Assembly (NCBI RefSeq): GCF_002001005.1
Contig: NZ_MUNX01000080.1
Location: 1-64,000, forward strand
Reading direction: 5' to 3'
DNA: 64,000 nt
Source: Flavobacterium sp. A45
Lineage (GTDB): Bacteria > Bacteroidota > Bacteroidia > Flavobacteriales > Flavobacteriaceae
This document shows positions 1 through 8,987 of the stretch, one piece after another. Positions within the stretch are counted from its first letter, which is position 1. Each line of letters begins with the position of its first letter. A program made the position numbers and the translations under genes. The notes beneath the pieces were generated by a model. It was not told the DNA's origin, did no database searches, and saw only the letters and a program-made list of their open reading frames with translations.

Positions 1-73
1 TTTGAAGTTAATTCTTTTATTATCAATTAAATAAATGAAAATTTTGCTTTTTTTGGAAGATGTAAAAAACAAA

Positions 74-97
74 AAACCCACTCTGCAGAGTGGGTTT
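74..97 (-). terminator. Terminator of tRNA-Phe
   Basis: A perfect 24-nt palindrome (arms AAACCCACTCTG and CAGAGTGGGTTT) lies just 3' of the tRNA on the minus strand. Read in that direction it is followed by a T-rich run, as expected for an intrinsic terminator. Confidence 0.75.
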
Positions 98-99
98 CG

Positions 100-172
100 T
101 GGTACCTCCAGGGATCGAACCAGGGACACATGGATTTTCAGTCCATTGCTCTACCATCTGAGCTAAGGTACC
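100..172 (-). tRNA. tRNA-Phe (anticodon GAA)
   Basis: On the minus strand a 73-nt cloverleaf can be drawn. The 7-bp acceptor stem is GGTACCT with AGGTACC and the discriminator base is A. The D-arm begins TAGCTCAG, the anticodon loop reads CTGAAAA (anticodon GAA, phenylalanine), and the T-arm contains GGTTCGATCCC. The 3' CCA is not encoded (the genome reads ACG), so it must be added after transcription, as is common in Bacteroidota. A promoter lies upstream and a hairpin terminator downstream, so it is probably a single-gene transcript. Confidence 0.97.
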
Positions 173-233
173 GTGCTTATTAATTTACTTTGTCGCTATT
201 TATATAGGAGTTCAGTGAACTTGTTTGCGGGTG

Positions 234-263
234 CAAATATAGAATCTTTTTTAAATTAAACAA
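234..263 (-). promoter_or_regulatory. Promoter of tRNA-Phe
   Basis: On the minus strand a TTG (261-263) and TATATTTG (234-241) are separated by 19 nt. This matches the Bacteroidota -33 TTG / -7 TAnnTTTG consensus and points toward the tRNA about 60 nt downstream. Confidence 0.6.
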
Positions 264-316
264 TACATTTTTTAAAAAAAATCTATTCGTACCTTAGCAT
301 TTTTAAAAAAGAGACT

Positions 317-1051
317 ATGGTTTTAACTATTGATGTAGGGAATACAAGAATTAAAGGTGCTGTTTTTGAGAGGGATAAGATGAAGGAGGTTTTTGTTTTT
401 CCTAAAGAAGAAATTCAGGAAAAAATTGAGGAAGTTTTAAAAAAACACAAAAAAGTCACGCATTTGGTTGTGGCTTCTGTTGGTGATGTAGATAAAAATT
501 CGTTTTTGCGATTTCAAAATGAACTTGATGTCTGGTTTGTTTCCCCTGAAGATAATTTTCCTTTTGCCAATAATTATGCTACTCCAAAAACTTTAGGGAT
601 AGATAGGATGGTATTGGCTGCCGGTGCAACTTTGCAGTTTCAAGGTCAAAATCGATTAATTATAGATGCTGGAACTTGTGTGACCTACGATTTTGTGGAT
701 GAAAATGATGTGTATCATGGTGGAGCTATTTCTCCAGGGTTACGTTTACGATACGAATCTTTGCACAACTTCACCGAAAAATTACCTTTGTTGACACTAC
801 AGAGTCCGAGGTATTTCGTTGGAGATTCAACTACTGAGGCAATTCATTCTGGAGTTGTAAATGGATTGGTCTATGAGATTAATGGTTTTGTCGATGAATA
901 TCAATCAAAATATCCAAATTTTATAATAATTTTAACGGGTGGAGACACAGAATTTTTGGCTAAACGATTAAAAAATACCATATTTGCCAATTCAAATTTT
1001 CTATTAGAGAGTTTGAACCAAATTTTTCAATATAAAATAGAAAATGATTAA
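317..1051 (+). CDS. coaX: Type III pantothenate kinase
   Basis: CoaX phosphorylates pantothenate with ATP in the first step of coenzyme A synthesis, in the cytosol. The 244-residue length fits the family. It has the ASKHA-fold signatures of type III enzymes: phosphate-binding DVGNT at residues 6-10, GIDR at 94-97, DAGT at 117-120, a GGAISPG loop near 135-141, and a late TGGD near 207. Type III kinases lack the P-loop of type I enzymes and are not feedback-inhibited by CoA (family knowledge). The stop overlaps the start of the next gene by 8 bp, so coaX probably leads a cotranscribed cluster with envelope genes. No function links it obviously to them. Confidence 0.95.
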   Translation: MVLTIDVGNTRIKGAVFERDKMKEVFVFPKEEIQEKIEEVLKKHKKVTHLVVASVGDVDKNSFLRFQNELDVWFVSPEDNFPFANNYATPKTLGIDRMVLAAGATLQFQGQNRLIIDAGTCVTYDFVDENDVYHGGAISPGLRLRYESLHNFTEKLPLLTLQSPRYFVGDSTTEAIHSGVVNGLVYEINGFVDEYQSKYPNFIIILTGGDTEFLAKRLKNTIFANSNFLLESLNQIFQYKIEND

Positions 1052-2294
1052 AAAAATTATTGTTATTGCATGTTTCTTTTTTTCACTAATGTCTAATGCT
1101 CAAAGTGGATCTGCTTCTCCTTACTCTTTTTTCGGAATAGGTGAATCCAGATTTAAAGGGAATCTTGAAAATCGTTCCATGGGAGGTTTGAATATAGAGC
1201 AGGACAGTCTCCATATTAATATTCTGAATCCGGCAAGTTTTGCCAGTTTAAAGTTTACCACTTTCACAATGGGAGGAAATTATACCGCTACCAGTCTGAA
1301 AACAGATTCTAATAAAGAAAGCGCACAAAGAACAACATTAGATTATTTGGCGGTTGCTTTGCCATTAGGAAAAATGGGTGTTGGATTTGGATTGCTGCCA
1401 TATACTTCGGTAGGATACAATATTCAATCGACAAGTTCAGAACCTGATGGGGTAAATAATGTTTTGAAAGGAACAGGTGGTTTAAATAAAGCTTTTTTTT
1501 CATTGGGATATACAATTGTTCCCAATTTAGTGTTAGGCGCGGATGTGCAGTATAATTTCGGAAGAATTAATAACTCAAATTTAGAGTATATTTCTGGAGT
1601 TTTAATAGGGACTTATGAGGAAAACAAGGCAGATTTGAGTGGCTTTACCACTAATTTTGGAGCTATGTATAAACACAAAATTTATAAAAAAACAAATTTA
1701 TACAGTAGTTTTACCTATACTCCACAAAGTAAATTGTCCTCTACCAATACTAGAACAATTTCTACCGTAAATTATAATTCTAATTATGATATTGGTGTTA
1801 TCGATGCGGTAGATGCAAGGGAGATTAGAACAGATTTGACAATTCCAGAAAAAATGTCTTTTGGTTTTGGTGCTGGTCAAACCAAGAAATGGATGATAGG
1901 AACGCAAATGGTTTTTCAAAATATTGGAAAACTTGCCAATGATTACAATACATCAAGCAATGCCACGTATGGTAAATATTCCAGTTATAGTTTGGGGGGG
2001 TATTATATTCCTAATTATAATGTTTTTTCAAAGTATTATCAGAAAGTGGTCTATAGAGCTGGTTTGAAATACACAAAAACTGGGACTATTATCAATTCAG
2101 AAGAGATTGATGATAGAGGTGTGACTCTAGGTTTTGGTTTGCCAGTTCCTGGGGGTGTTTCCAATATCAATATCGGTTTGGAATATGGAAAAAGAGGAAC
2201 AACGGCAAAAGGATTGGTTCAAGAAGATTATTTTACTTTTGCAATGAGTTTTTCGCTTAATGACAAATGGTTTGGACAAAGAAAAATTGACTAA
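1044..2294 (+). CDS. Outer-membrane beta-barrel protein, function unknown
   Basis: This 416-residue protein has a typical signal peptide (Lys-rich start, hydrophobic core, cleavage probably after SNAQ near residue 20). The mature part is rich in alternating aromatic/small residues and Gly/Ser/Asn, typical of an outer-membrane beta barrel, and ends in a short strand-like segment. The early motif SPYSFFGIGE and NPASFA are features I associate with OMP families of Flavobacteriia that resemble FadL/porin-type barrels. The substrate is unknown. It overlaps coaX by 8 bp and sits directly before lptC, which suggests an envelope role. A function in lipid or LPS handling would be a guess from position only. 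Confidence 0.7.
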   Translation: MIKKIIVIACFFFSLMSNAQSGSASPYSFFGIGESRFKGNLENRSMGGLNIEQDSLHINILNPASFASLKFTTFTMGGNYTATSLKTDSNKESAQRTTLDYLAVALPLGKMGVGFGLLPYTSVGYNIQSTSSEPDGVNNVLKGTGGLNKAFFSLGYTIVPNLVLGADVQYNFGRINNSNLEYISGVLIGTYEENKADLSGFTTNFGAMYKHKIYKKTNLYSSFTYTPQSKLSSTNTRTISTVNYNSNYDIGVIDAVDAREIRTDLTIPEKMSFGFGAGQTKKWMIGTQMVFQNIGKLANDYNTSSNATYGKYSSYSLGGYYIPNYNVFSKYYQKVVYRAGLKYTKTGTIINSEEIDDRGVTLGFGLPVPGGVSNINIGLEYGKRGTTAKGLVQEDYFTFAMSFSLNDKWFGQRKID

Positions 2295-2338
2295 TTCGTA
2301 GTCAATGAAATCTGTTTTCCTAATTGATATCCTAATTT

Positions 2339-2893
2339 ATGGCTCCCTTTAAAAAAAATATCCTGTTTCTTTTACTGCTTATTATTGTAGCTGGTATGGT
2401 TTTGGGGTGTGAAAGTAATTTTAAAGAAGTTCAGAAAAATGATTATTCGGAGTTTGTTCCCAGTGGTGATGCCGATTTTGTGAATTTGAAATACACAGAT
2501 TCCGGAAAAATAAAATCCATATTGGTGAGTCCAAAAATGTATGATTATGCCAATGTTGATTTTGCATTTACAGAATTTCCAAAAGGAGTTGATGTGACAA
2601 TTTTTGATGATAAAGGCAAAAGAACTTTTATTAAGTCTAATTATGCAATTTCGTATAAACAAACCAGTATAATTGATTTACAGGGAAAAGTAAAAATCAC
2701 TTCAGAAGAGGGGCAAATGCTCGAAACGGAACAGTTATATTTTGATCAAAAAAACCAATGGTTTTATACAGAGAAAAAATTTAAATTGACTGATGCCAAA
2801 GGAGGTTCTACTGGACAGGGAATTGATTTTAGCAAAGATTTTAAAGTAGTGAATTCCCAACGAATAGAAGGAGAAATTGAATCTTCTGAATAA
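2339..2893 (+). CDS. lptC: LPS export protein LptC
   Basis: LptC is the periplasmic/inner-membrane member of the Lpt bridge that moves lipopolysaccharide from the ABC transporter LptBFG to LptA and LptD. The 184-residue protein has an N-terminal hydrophobic segment ending in a lipobox (VLGC, Cys24). It is followed by a single LptC/OstA-like beta-jellyroll with repeated short strands, for example the segments around DVTIFDDKGKRT, IIDLQGKVKITSEEG and LYFDQKNQWF. The lipobox implies lipid anchoring rather than the transmembrane anchor of the E. coli protein; this is an inference from the motif. It lies 44 nt after the OMP gene and 17 nt before a small membrane protein gene. Confidence 0.88.
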   Translation: MAPFKKNILFLLLLIIVAGMVLGCESNFKEVQKNDYSEFVPSGDADFVNLKYTDSGKIKSILVSPKMYDYANVDFAFTEFPKGVDVTIFDDKGKRTFIKSNYAISYKQTSIIDLQGKVKITSEEGQMLETEQLYFDQKNQWFYTEKKFKLTDAKGGSTGQGIDFSKDFKVVNSQRIEGEIESSE

Positions 2894-2910
2894 TAAAAAA
2901 TACAAACAAC

Positions 2911-3102
2911 ATGAATTTCTTAAAATACACTTCATACCTTTACTTAGCTTTTGGAATTTATTTTCTTTACGATGGATATACAAAATGGAATACTGCCGAA
3001 ACTCCTTTTTTGAGTTTTATTATTGCTGGACTTGCCATTTTTATGTTTTTCTTTAGAAGAAGATTTGCCAAAAAATTTGAAGACAGAAACAAACAACCTT
3101 AA
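2911..3102 (+). CDS. Small two-helix membrane protein, unknown function
   Basis: I do not recognise a named family. The 63-residue product has two hydrophobic segments (about residues 7-25 and 33-52), followed by a basic cytosolic-type tail (RRRFAKKFEDRNK). The start has only an AT-rich leader (AAACAAC) and no Shine-Dalgarno sequence, as is normal here. It is tightly packed between lptC (17 nt) and the hemolysin-family gene, which starts within a few bases of its stop, so it is very probably translated from the same mRNA. Confidence 0.7.
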   Translation: MNFLKYTSYLYLAFGIYFLYDGYTKWNTAETPFLSFIIAGLAIFMFFFRRRFAKKFEDRNKQP

Positions 3103-3108
3103 GTGTTT

Positions 3109-4368
3109 ATGGAAATAGGTATCATAATATTGTGTTTAATACTATGTGCTTTTTTTTCAGGAATGGAGACGGCCTTTGTCTCTTCAAATAAAATTTATTT
3201 GGAATTAGAAAAAAAACAAGATGGTTTTCTTTCCAAAATTCTGACCAAACTTATTGAAAAACCCTCAAAGTTCATTGCTGCAATGCTTATTGGTTACAAT
3301 GTTGCATTTGTGGTATATGGTTTTTTTATGGGGAAAATGTTAATGAGTAGGCTACTACTTTTTGATTTACATTTCTCCGGTTTTACCGGTCTTTTGATTC
3401 AAACGGTGATTTCAGCTAGTGTTGTTGTAATGACAGCTGAGTTTCTGCCGAAAGTTTTTTTTCAGATTTATGCCAATTCATTGATTAAGTTTTTGGCTAT
3501 TCCAGCCTTTTTCTTTTATAAATTATTCTATTTTATTTCTACTTTTTTAATTTGGATTTCAGATTTTGTTTTGAAAAGATTTTTTAAAACGGAAGGTGAT
3601 CAAGTGCAACTTTATTTTAGTAAAGTGGAATTGGGGAACTATATCAACGAGCAAATGAGTACGGTTGAAGATCATGAAGAAGTTGATTCAGAAATACAGA
3701 TGTTTCGTAATGCATTAGATTTTTCGGGAGTAAAAGCCCGTGATGTAATGACGCCAAGAACAGAAATAGCGGCAGTGGATATAAAGGAATCTTTGGAAAA
3801 TCTAAAAGAATTGTTTATTGATACTGGTTATTCTAAAATGGTGATTTATCAAAATTCATTGGACGATATCATTGGATATGTTCATTCTTTTGATTTGTTT
3901 AAAAAACCTTCAAGTATAAAAGAAATTGTTATTCCGGTTGAGTTTATCCCAGAAGCTATTTATGTAAAAGATGCTATGAGTCTGCTGACCAAAAAAAGAA
4001 AAAGCATGGCGGTTGTGTTGGATGAATATGGAGGGACATCTGGAATTCTAACCATCGAAGATATAGTGGAAGAGCTTTTTGGGGAAATAGAAGACGAACA
4101 TGATTTGGAGGAAGAATTGGTAGAAAAAGAGCTTGAGGATGGCGCTTTTTTATTCTCTGCCCGTTTGGATGTAGAGTATTTGAATCATACCTATAAATTG
4201 GCTATTCCTGAAAGTGATTCTTATGGCACACTTGGAGGATTCATTGTAAATTTTACTAAGGGAATTCCTCAAAAAGGGGATGAGATTACCATAGAGAACT
4301 ATCATTTTGTCATCGATGAAGCCACGAATAAGAAGATTGAATTGGTTAAAATGACTATCAAAGACTGA
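3109..4368 (+). CDS. Hemolysin/CorC-family transporter-like CBS protein
   Basis: The domain order is DUF21 (CNNM) membrane domain with several helices (about residues 1-190), a pair of CBS domains (about 205-325, with the RDVMTPRTEI motif typical of the family), and a C-terminal CorC_HlyC domain (about 340-415). Members of this CNNM/CorC family are linked to Mg2+/Co2+ export or to membrane processes such as gliding (GldE) in Bacteroidota; which applies here cannot be told from sequence. The reading frame opens with GTG at 3103 directly after the preceding stop. I prefer the ATG at 3109, giving 419 residues, because an ATG with hydrophobic MEIGIIIL follows. Confidence 0.88.
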   Translation: MEIGIIILCLILCAFFSGMETAFVSSNKIYLELEKKQDGFLSKILTKLIEKPSKFIAAMLIGYNVAFVVYGFFMGKMLMSRLLLFDLHFSGFTGLLIQTVISASVVVMTAEFLPKVFFQIYANSLIKFLAIPAFFFYKLFYFISTFLIWISDFVLKRFFKTEGDQVQLYFSKVELGNYINEQMSTVEDHEEVDSEIQMFRNALDFSGVKARDVMTPRTEIAAVDIKESLENLKELFIDTGYSKMVIYQNSLDDIIGYVHSFDLFKKPSSIKEIVIPVEFIPEAIYVKDAMSLLTKKRKSMAVVLDEYGGTSGILTIEDIVEELFGEIEDEHDLEEELVEKELEDGAFLFSARLDVEYLNHTYKLAIPESDSYGTLGGFIVNFTKGIPQKGDEITIENYHFVIDEATNKKIELVKMTIKD

Positions 4369-4478
4369 GATTCTTTTTTTAATTTAAAAAAAAACAAAAA
4401 AAAAACAGTAGTTCTATAATTATTAATTAGATAATTGTATTTTCGCAAACAAAATTTTAAAATAAACAATAATATACA

Positions 4479-6578
4479 ATGGCAGTTTTATCAAAAATTA
4501 GACAACATTCCGCTATAATGATTGGAGTTATCGCTCTAGCATTATTTTCATTTATCATACAGGATCTTTTTTCAAACGGTAGTTTTGGGTCAAGTTCAAA
4601 AGATGTTGGAAGCATCAATGGGAAAGATATCTCATTTGAGGATTTTAGAATAAAAGTTAGTAATGTTGAAAAAAGCGGACAAGGTGTTTCTTCTACAGAG
4701 GCGTCTAGACAAGTGTGGGATCAAGAAGTGACTATTGCTTTGCTTTCTGCCGAATTTGATAAATTAGGATTAAGAGTTGGTGAGAAACATATTATTGACG
4801 TGCTTAAAGCTGATCAAAACATCGGGAAAAATCCAATGTTTTTGAATGGAGCAGGAATGTTTGATATTGCTAAATTTAAAGAATATTTCAAAGCAAATCC
4901 TGAGCAAGCTCAATTTTTGAAAGAGAGAGAAAAAGATGCGGAATTGAATGCTAAATTTCAAATCTATAATACCTTAATTAAAGCGGGTATTTACACAACC
5001 GAAAGTGAAGGAAAATTCAATTACGAAATGGGAGCTAACAAAGTAAGCTTCGCTTATGTTGCTGGTTTGTTTTCTACTATTAAAGACAGTGACGTAAAAG
5101 TTACTGATGCAGAGATTTTGGAGTTCATGAAAGCGAGTCCAAAAAAATTCAAATCTGAAGAGACTCGTAAAATAGAATATGTTTTAATTGAAGACAAAGC
5201 ATCTGCAGCAGATGTAAATGAAGTTAAAACTAAAGTTAATTCATTATTGTCAGGAAGTGTAGTTTACAATCAAGCAACTGGTAAAAATGATACTTTAGCT
5301 GGTTTTAAAAACACTAAAAATGTGATTGAATTTGTAAATTCAAATTCTGATGTGCCTTATGATTCTTCTTATGTTGCTAAAAAAGATTTGCCTGCAGTTG
5401 ATGCTGACAAATTGTACAACTTAGCTCCAGGAGAAGTTTATGGACCTTATGTTTTTGGAAAATACTACTGTATTTCAAAATCTTTAGGTAGAAAAGCTAG
5501 TGTAAATGCAAAAGCAAGTCATATTCTTATTAGTTATGAAGGAACTCAAGTTCCTGCAAAAAGAGAGAAAAGAACTAAAGAAGAAGCTAAAACTAAAGCG
5601 GAAGAAATTTTAGCTCAAGTAACTGCAAATCCAGATAGTTTCTTAATGTTAGCTTTCACTAGTTCGGATGATTCTTCTGCTCAACAAGGAGGAGATTTAG
5701 GTTATTTTGCTCAAAACGCAATGGTAAAACCGTTTAATGACTTTGTTTTCAATAATGGTATCGGGAAAGTAGGATTGGTAGAAACTCAATTTGGTTACCA
5801 TATTATTAAAGTAACTGATAAACAAGATGGAATTCGTTTGGCAACTGTAGCTCAAAAAATTGAAGCTTCAGAAGCTACTTCTGACAAAGCATTTACGCAA
5901 GCTACAAAATTCGAAATGGATGCTGCTGATAAAGATTTTAATAAAGTGGCAAAAGATATGACTCTTACGGTTTCACCAGCGGTTTCAGTAAAAGCGATGG
6001 ACGAGAATTTTGGTCCTTTAGGAAATCAAAGAACTATCGTTAGATGGGCTTTTGAAAAAGACACTAAAGAGGGAGCTGTTAAAAGATTTGAAGTAGCTAA
6101 TATAGGGCACGTAATTGCTAAAGTGAAAGCTATTGATAATTCAGGTTTAATTCCTGTTGATCAAGCTAGACCTTACGTGGAGTCAATTCTTAAAAACAAG
6201 AAAAAAGCAGAAATATTAAAAGCTAAAATGAACGGAAGTTCATTGGAAGCTATCGCAAAAGCTACAGGTACAACTGTACAACAAGCTACTGATGTTACTT
6301 TGGAAAATCCAGTTTTAACAGGTGGTGTTGGTCAAGAGCCAAAAGTGGTAGGAAATGCATTTGCTTTGGCCGCAAATAAATTATCAGCTCCAATTGAAGG
6401 TGTTACTGGAGTTTATGTAGTAAAAAATATAAGCACTGTTAAAGCACCAGCTTTAAAAAGTTATACTGATAATGTTGCTAAATTAAAAGCGCAAAGTGCT
6501 TCTGAAGTAAACAGAGTATTGCCAGCTTTAAAAGATGATGCTGATATAAAAGATAACAGAAAAGATTTTAATTACTAA
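4479..6578 (+). CDS. PpiD/SurA-like membrane-anchored peptidyl-prolyl isomerase
   Basis: This 699-residue protein is predicted to be anchored by one N-terminal helix (about residues 12-29) with the rest in the periplasm. It has a SurA-N/PpiD-like chaperone region (about 45-335), one parvulin rotamase domain (about 345-446, with the markers KASHILI, GGDLGYF and GYHIIKV), and a long helical C-terminal region. Family members help newly exported proteins, including outer-membrane proteins, to fold. It follows the CBS-protein gene after 110 nt of AT-rich sequence, which includes a TATTTTCG near-consensus -7 element, so it probably has its own promoter. It ends at a strong terminator. Confidence 0.9.
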   Translation: MAVLSKIRQHSAIMIGVIALALFSFIIQDLFSNGSFGSSSKDVGSINGKDISFEDFRIKVSNVEKSGQGVSSTEASRQVWDQEVTIALLSAEFDKLGLRVGEKHIIDVLKADQNIGKNPMFLNGAGMFDIAKFKEYFKANPEQAQFLKEREKDAELNAKFQIYNTLIKAGIYTTESEGKFNYEMGANKVSFAYVAGLFSTIKDSDVKVTDAEILEFMKASPKKFKSEETRKIEYVLIEDKASAADVNEVKTKVNSLLSGSVVYNQATGKNDTLAGFKNTKNVIEFVNSNSDVPYDSSYVAKKDLPAVDADKLYNLAPGEVYGPYVFGKYYCISKSLGRKASVNAKASHILISYEGTQVPAKREKRTKEEAKTKAEEILAQVTANPDSFLMLAFTSSDDSSAQQGGDLGYFAQNAMVKPFNDFVFNNGIGKVGLVETQFGYHIIKVTDKQDGIRLATVAQKIEASEATSDKAFTQATKFEMDAADKDFNKVAKDMTLTVSPAVSVKAMDENFGPLGNQRTIVRWAFEKDTKEGAVKRFEVANIGHVIAKVKAIDNSGLIPVDQARPYVESILKNKKKAEILKAKMNGSSLEAIAKATGTTVQQATDVTLENPVLTGGVGQEPKVVGNAFALAANKLSAPIEGVTGVYVVKNISTVKAPALKSYTDNVAKLKAQSASEVNRVLPALKDDADIKDNRKDFNY

Positions 6579-6596
6579 ACAGTAATTTTCTAACAT

Positions 6597-6636
6597 AAAA
6601 ACCCGATACTTATAAACTGCAAGTATCGGGTTTTTT
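6597..6636. terminator. Bidirectional terminator between ppiD-like and GHMP kinase genes
   Basis: The stem AAAACCCGATACTT / AAGTATCGGGTTTT with a short loop is flanked by A-rich sequence on the left and T-rich on the right. It can end transcription from both convergent genes. Confidence 0.85.
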
Positions 6637-6698
6637 GTTTTTTTGACTTTTCAATTCGAATCCCGAACTGGGTTTCTAAAACTGATTTTGATTAAAAT

Positions 6699-7610
6699 TT
6701 ATAATATCATTTCGCTATAAGGAATGATGGTTTCAAATCCTTTGGATTTAAAGTAAGGGCTAGGATTTTCTTTCGCAATGACCAATACAAAATCGCCACC
6801 CCATGCTCCAAGACTTTTTACGGTTCCGTCAAAATCAGAAAACAAGGATTCTTTAACCGTTTTTGTTTTAAGAATTGAGCTTAGTTCTTTTTCGTGTTTT
6901 TCTAACGCTTTCGCAAAAGTGTTTTCGTCTTTTGCACTTGTAACCGTTTCAGTTAGTTGGCTGATAATTTCTTTTGCTTCTTCTAAATTGTTTTTTTTCT
7001 CTTTATAGGCAGCAATGGCATTTTTACTGTTTTGCTTTTGGTTAAGATAAACAAAGTATAGATTTTGAGTAAATGTTGGTTGGAATTTTACTTTATCGAT
7101 AATTGGCTGTCCTTGTTCGAGATGATATAGAATCGGACAGTCATTTTGCGCACAGGCAATATCATACCCACTACCTCCAAAACTGTTTTTAAGTAACGTG
7201 AAGGCATTTATTTCAAACCATTGGGCAATGTTATTTATTAAAGTTGAAGAGGTTCCCAGTCCCCATTTTTTTGAAAAACTCAATTGTGTTGAAACGGTAT
7301 AGCCTTCCGAGTTTAAAATCGCATCTGAATTCAACTTATACGCTTCTCTTAAAATAGTAATTAGAGTGTTTTTTACAGATTCTTTTTCAAAAGGAGTGGT
7401 AGAAATAATTACCGAAAATGGAATGGTATCTTCAAACCAAACACTTCCGTCAGCATCAAAACTTTTCCATTTGATTTCTTGGTTGTCAGTTTTCTCCACA
7501 ATCAAGTTTTGTCCAAATTTTGTAGGTAAGGCCAATGCTTTTGCTCCATCAAGAACCAAATATTCTCCTGTTATCAAAAGTTTTCCGTTGCTGTAAAATG
7601 TTTTTTTCAT
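6699..7610 (-). CDS. GYDIA-family GHMP kinase (mevalonate-pathway kinase candidate)
   Basis: The 303-residue protein has the GHMP superfamily layout: an N-terminal substrate region (GKLLITGEYLVLDGAKALA), the ATP-binding motif KKWGLGTSSTL (GLGTSS at 117-122), and the lineage-specific motif GGSGYDIACA (GYDIA at 148-152) that gives the subfamily its name. It ends with a Gly-rich segment (GAWGGDFVL). GHMP kinases phosphorylate mevalonate, phosphomevalonate, homoserine or galactose. The neighbour, HMG-CoA reductase, makes mevalonate, so mevalonate or phosphomevalonate is the likely substrate, but this is inferred from context. The gene is 60 nt downstream of HMGR on the same strand, with a perfect palindromic repeat between. 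Confidence 0.85.
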   Translation of the reverse strand: MKKTFYSNGKLLITGEYLVLDGAKALALPTKFGQNLIVEKTDNQEIKWKSFDADGSVWFEDTIPFSVIISTTPFEKESVKNTLITILREAYKLNSDAILNSEGYTVSTQLSFSKKWGLGTSSTLINNIAQWFEINAFTLLKNSFGGSGYDIACAQNDCPILYHLEQGQPIIDKVKFQPTFTQNLYFVYLNQKQNSKNAIAAYKEKKNNLEEAKEIISQLTETVTSAKDENTFAKALEKHEKELSSILKTKTVKESLFSDFDGTVKSLGAWGGDFVLVIAKENPSPYFKSKGFETIIPYSEMIL

Positions 7611-7628
7611 TGTTTTATTAACTCAAAC

Positions 7629-7661
7629 ACCTTTGTCAAAGTTTAAAACTTTGACAAAGGT
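7629..7661. repeat. Perfect 33-nt palindrome between GHMP kinase and HMGR genes
   Basis: Two exact 16-nt arms (ACCTTTGTCAAAGTTT and its complement) surround a single A. There is no T-run, so it is not a standard terminator. It looks like a small dispersed intergenic repeat of the kind common in Flavobacterium genomes; that attribution is from memory. Confidence 0.7.
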
Positions 7662-7670
7662 TAAGGGTAA

Positions 7671-8987
7671 TTATTTTCTTAAATTTTCAATAAAATTAAC
7701 TACTGCACTATGGGATACAACGTGATGCTTAAAGTGTTTTTTAATCAAATGACGTTCTTCATCATTGGCTTCAAACTGATTCAAGATGTTGTTCAAATGC
7801 ATTTTCATATGTCCTTCCTGAATCCCTGTTGTGGTTAGTGATCGTAATGCGGCAAAGTTTTGTGCCAATCCTGCTACAGCGACAATTTGCATTAATTCTT
7901 TGGCTGATGGTTTTTCAAGCATTTCCAAAGATAATTTTACCAAAGGATGAAGCGATGTTAATCCGCCAACGGTTCCTAGGGCCAACGGAATTTCCAGCCA
8001 AAAACTAAAAATGCCATTTTCAATTTTGGCATGGGACAAACTGGAATATTGTCCATTTTTGGAAGCGTAAGCGTGAATTCCTGCTTCGACGGCTCTAAAG
8101 TCATTTCCGGTTGCGAGAACAACTGCGTCAATTCCGTTCATAATTCCTTTGTTGTGAGTTACGGCGCGATATGGTTCCACTTCAGCTATTTGTACAGCTT
8201 GAATAAATTTAGAGGCAAATTCGTTTGGATGTTCAATGTGTTTTTCAGCTAAATCTTCTATAGGACATGAAACTTCTGCACGAACGATACAATCGGGAAC
8301 ATAGTTGGAAAGAATACTCATAACGATTTGTATGTTTTTCTCTTCTTCAGTAAACATTTCAAAAGTTTGTGCTTCTTCTTTCAATGTTTGGGCGAATTGC
8401 TCCAAACATGAGTTGATGAAATTCGCTCCCATACTGTCTACGGTCTCAAAAGTAGCATGGAGTTGATGGTAATTTGAGAGTAAATCAGTTTTGTCTTTTA
8501 GAATGATGTCCAAAATACCACCGCCTCTTTTTTGCATGTTTTTGGTTAAGTGTTCAGTGACTTCAAACAAATTGGGTTTTAATTGTCCAAAAAATAAAGC
8601 TAATTTGGATTTGTCTCCTTTATATATAAAATGAACCTGACCAATTTTCTCTGTACTGATAACTGTTGTTTTGAATCCGCCTCGTGTTGACCAGAATTTT
8701 GCCGCTTTGGAAGCCGCTGCAACAACGGAACTTTCTTCAATAGCCATTGGAATCGTGCTGTATTTTCCATTAATCAGAAAATTGGGTGCAACGCCCAATG
8801 GAATGTAAAAATTTGAAATTGTATTTTCTATGAATTCATCGTGCAGTTTTTGGATTTTTTCATCCGAATTCCAGTAATTTTTTAGAAGTGCTATAGCTTC
8901 ACTTGGAGTTGAAAAATAGTGATTGGCAATCCAGTTTATTTTTTCTTCTTTGGATAGTTTAGAAAATCCAGCAATAGCGTTGTTCAT
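7671..8987 (-). CDS. mvaA: Class II hydroxymethylglutaryl-CoA reductase
   Basis: This 438-residue protein matches class II (degradative-type) HMG-CoA reductases. The substrate loop ENTISNFYIPLGVAPN is at about 54-69. The catalytic residues fall in their expected motifs: Glu84/85 in EESSVVAA, Lys280 in HNKGIMNG, Asp296 in GNDFRA, and His393 in the mobile C-terminal flap (QEGHMKMH). DSMGAN (184-189) and GTVGG (338-342) belong to the CoA and cofactor site. The class II enzyme of Pseudomonas degrades mevalonate, but organisms such as this use the same fold to make mevalonate for isoprenoids (menaquinone side chain, undecaprenyl phosphate, carotenoids). The adjacent GHMP kinase supports a biosynthetic role. 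Confidence 0.93.
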   Translation of the reverse strand: MNNAIAGFSKLSKEEKINWIANHYFSTPSEAIALLKNYWNSDEKIQKLHDEFIENTISNFYIPLGVAPNFLINGKYSTIPMAIEESSVVAAASKAAKFWSTRGGFKTTVISTEKIGQVHFIYKGDKSKLALFFGQLKPNLFEVTEHLTKNMQKRGGGILDIILKDKTDLLSNYHQLHATFETVDSMGANFINSCLEQFAQTLKEEAQTFEMFTEEEKNIQIVMSILSNYVPDCIVRAEVSCPIEDLAEKHIEHPNEFASKFIQAVQIAEVEPYRAVTHNKGIMNGIDAVVLATGNDFRAVEAGIHAYASKNGQYSSLSHAKIENGIFSFWLEIPLALGTVGGLTSLHPLVKLSLEMLEKPSAKELMQIVAVAGLAQNFAALRSLTTTGIQEGHMKMHLNNILNQFEANDEERHLIKKHFKHHVVSHSAVVNFIENLRK

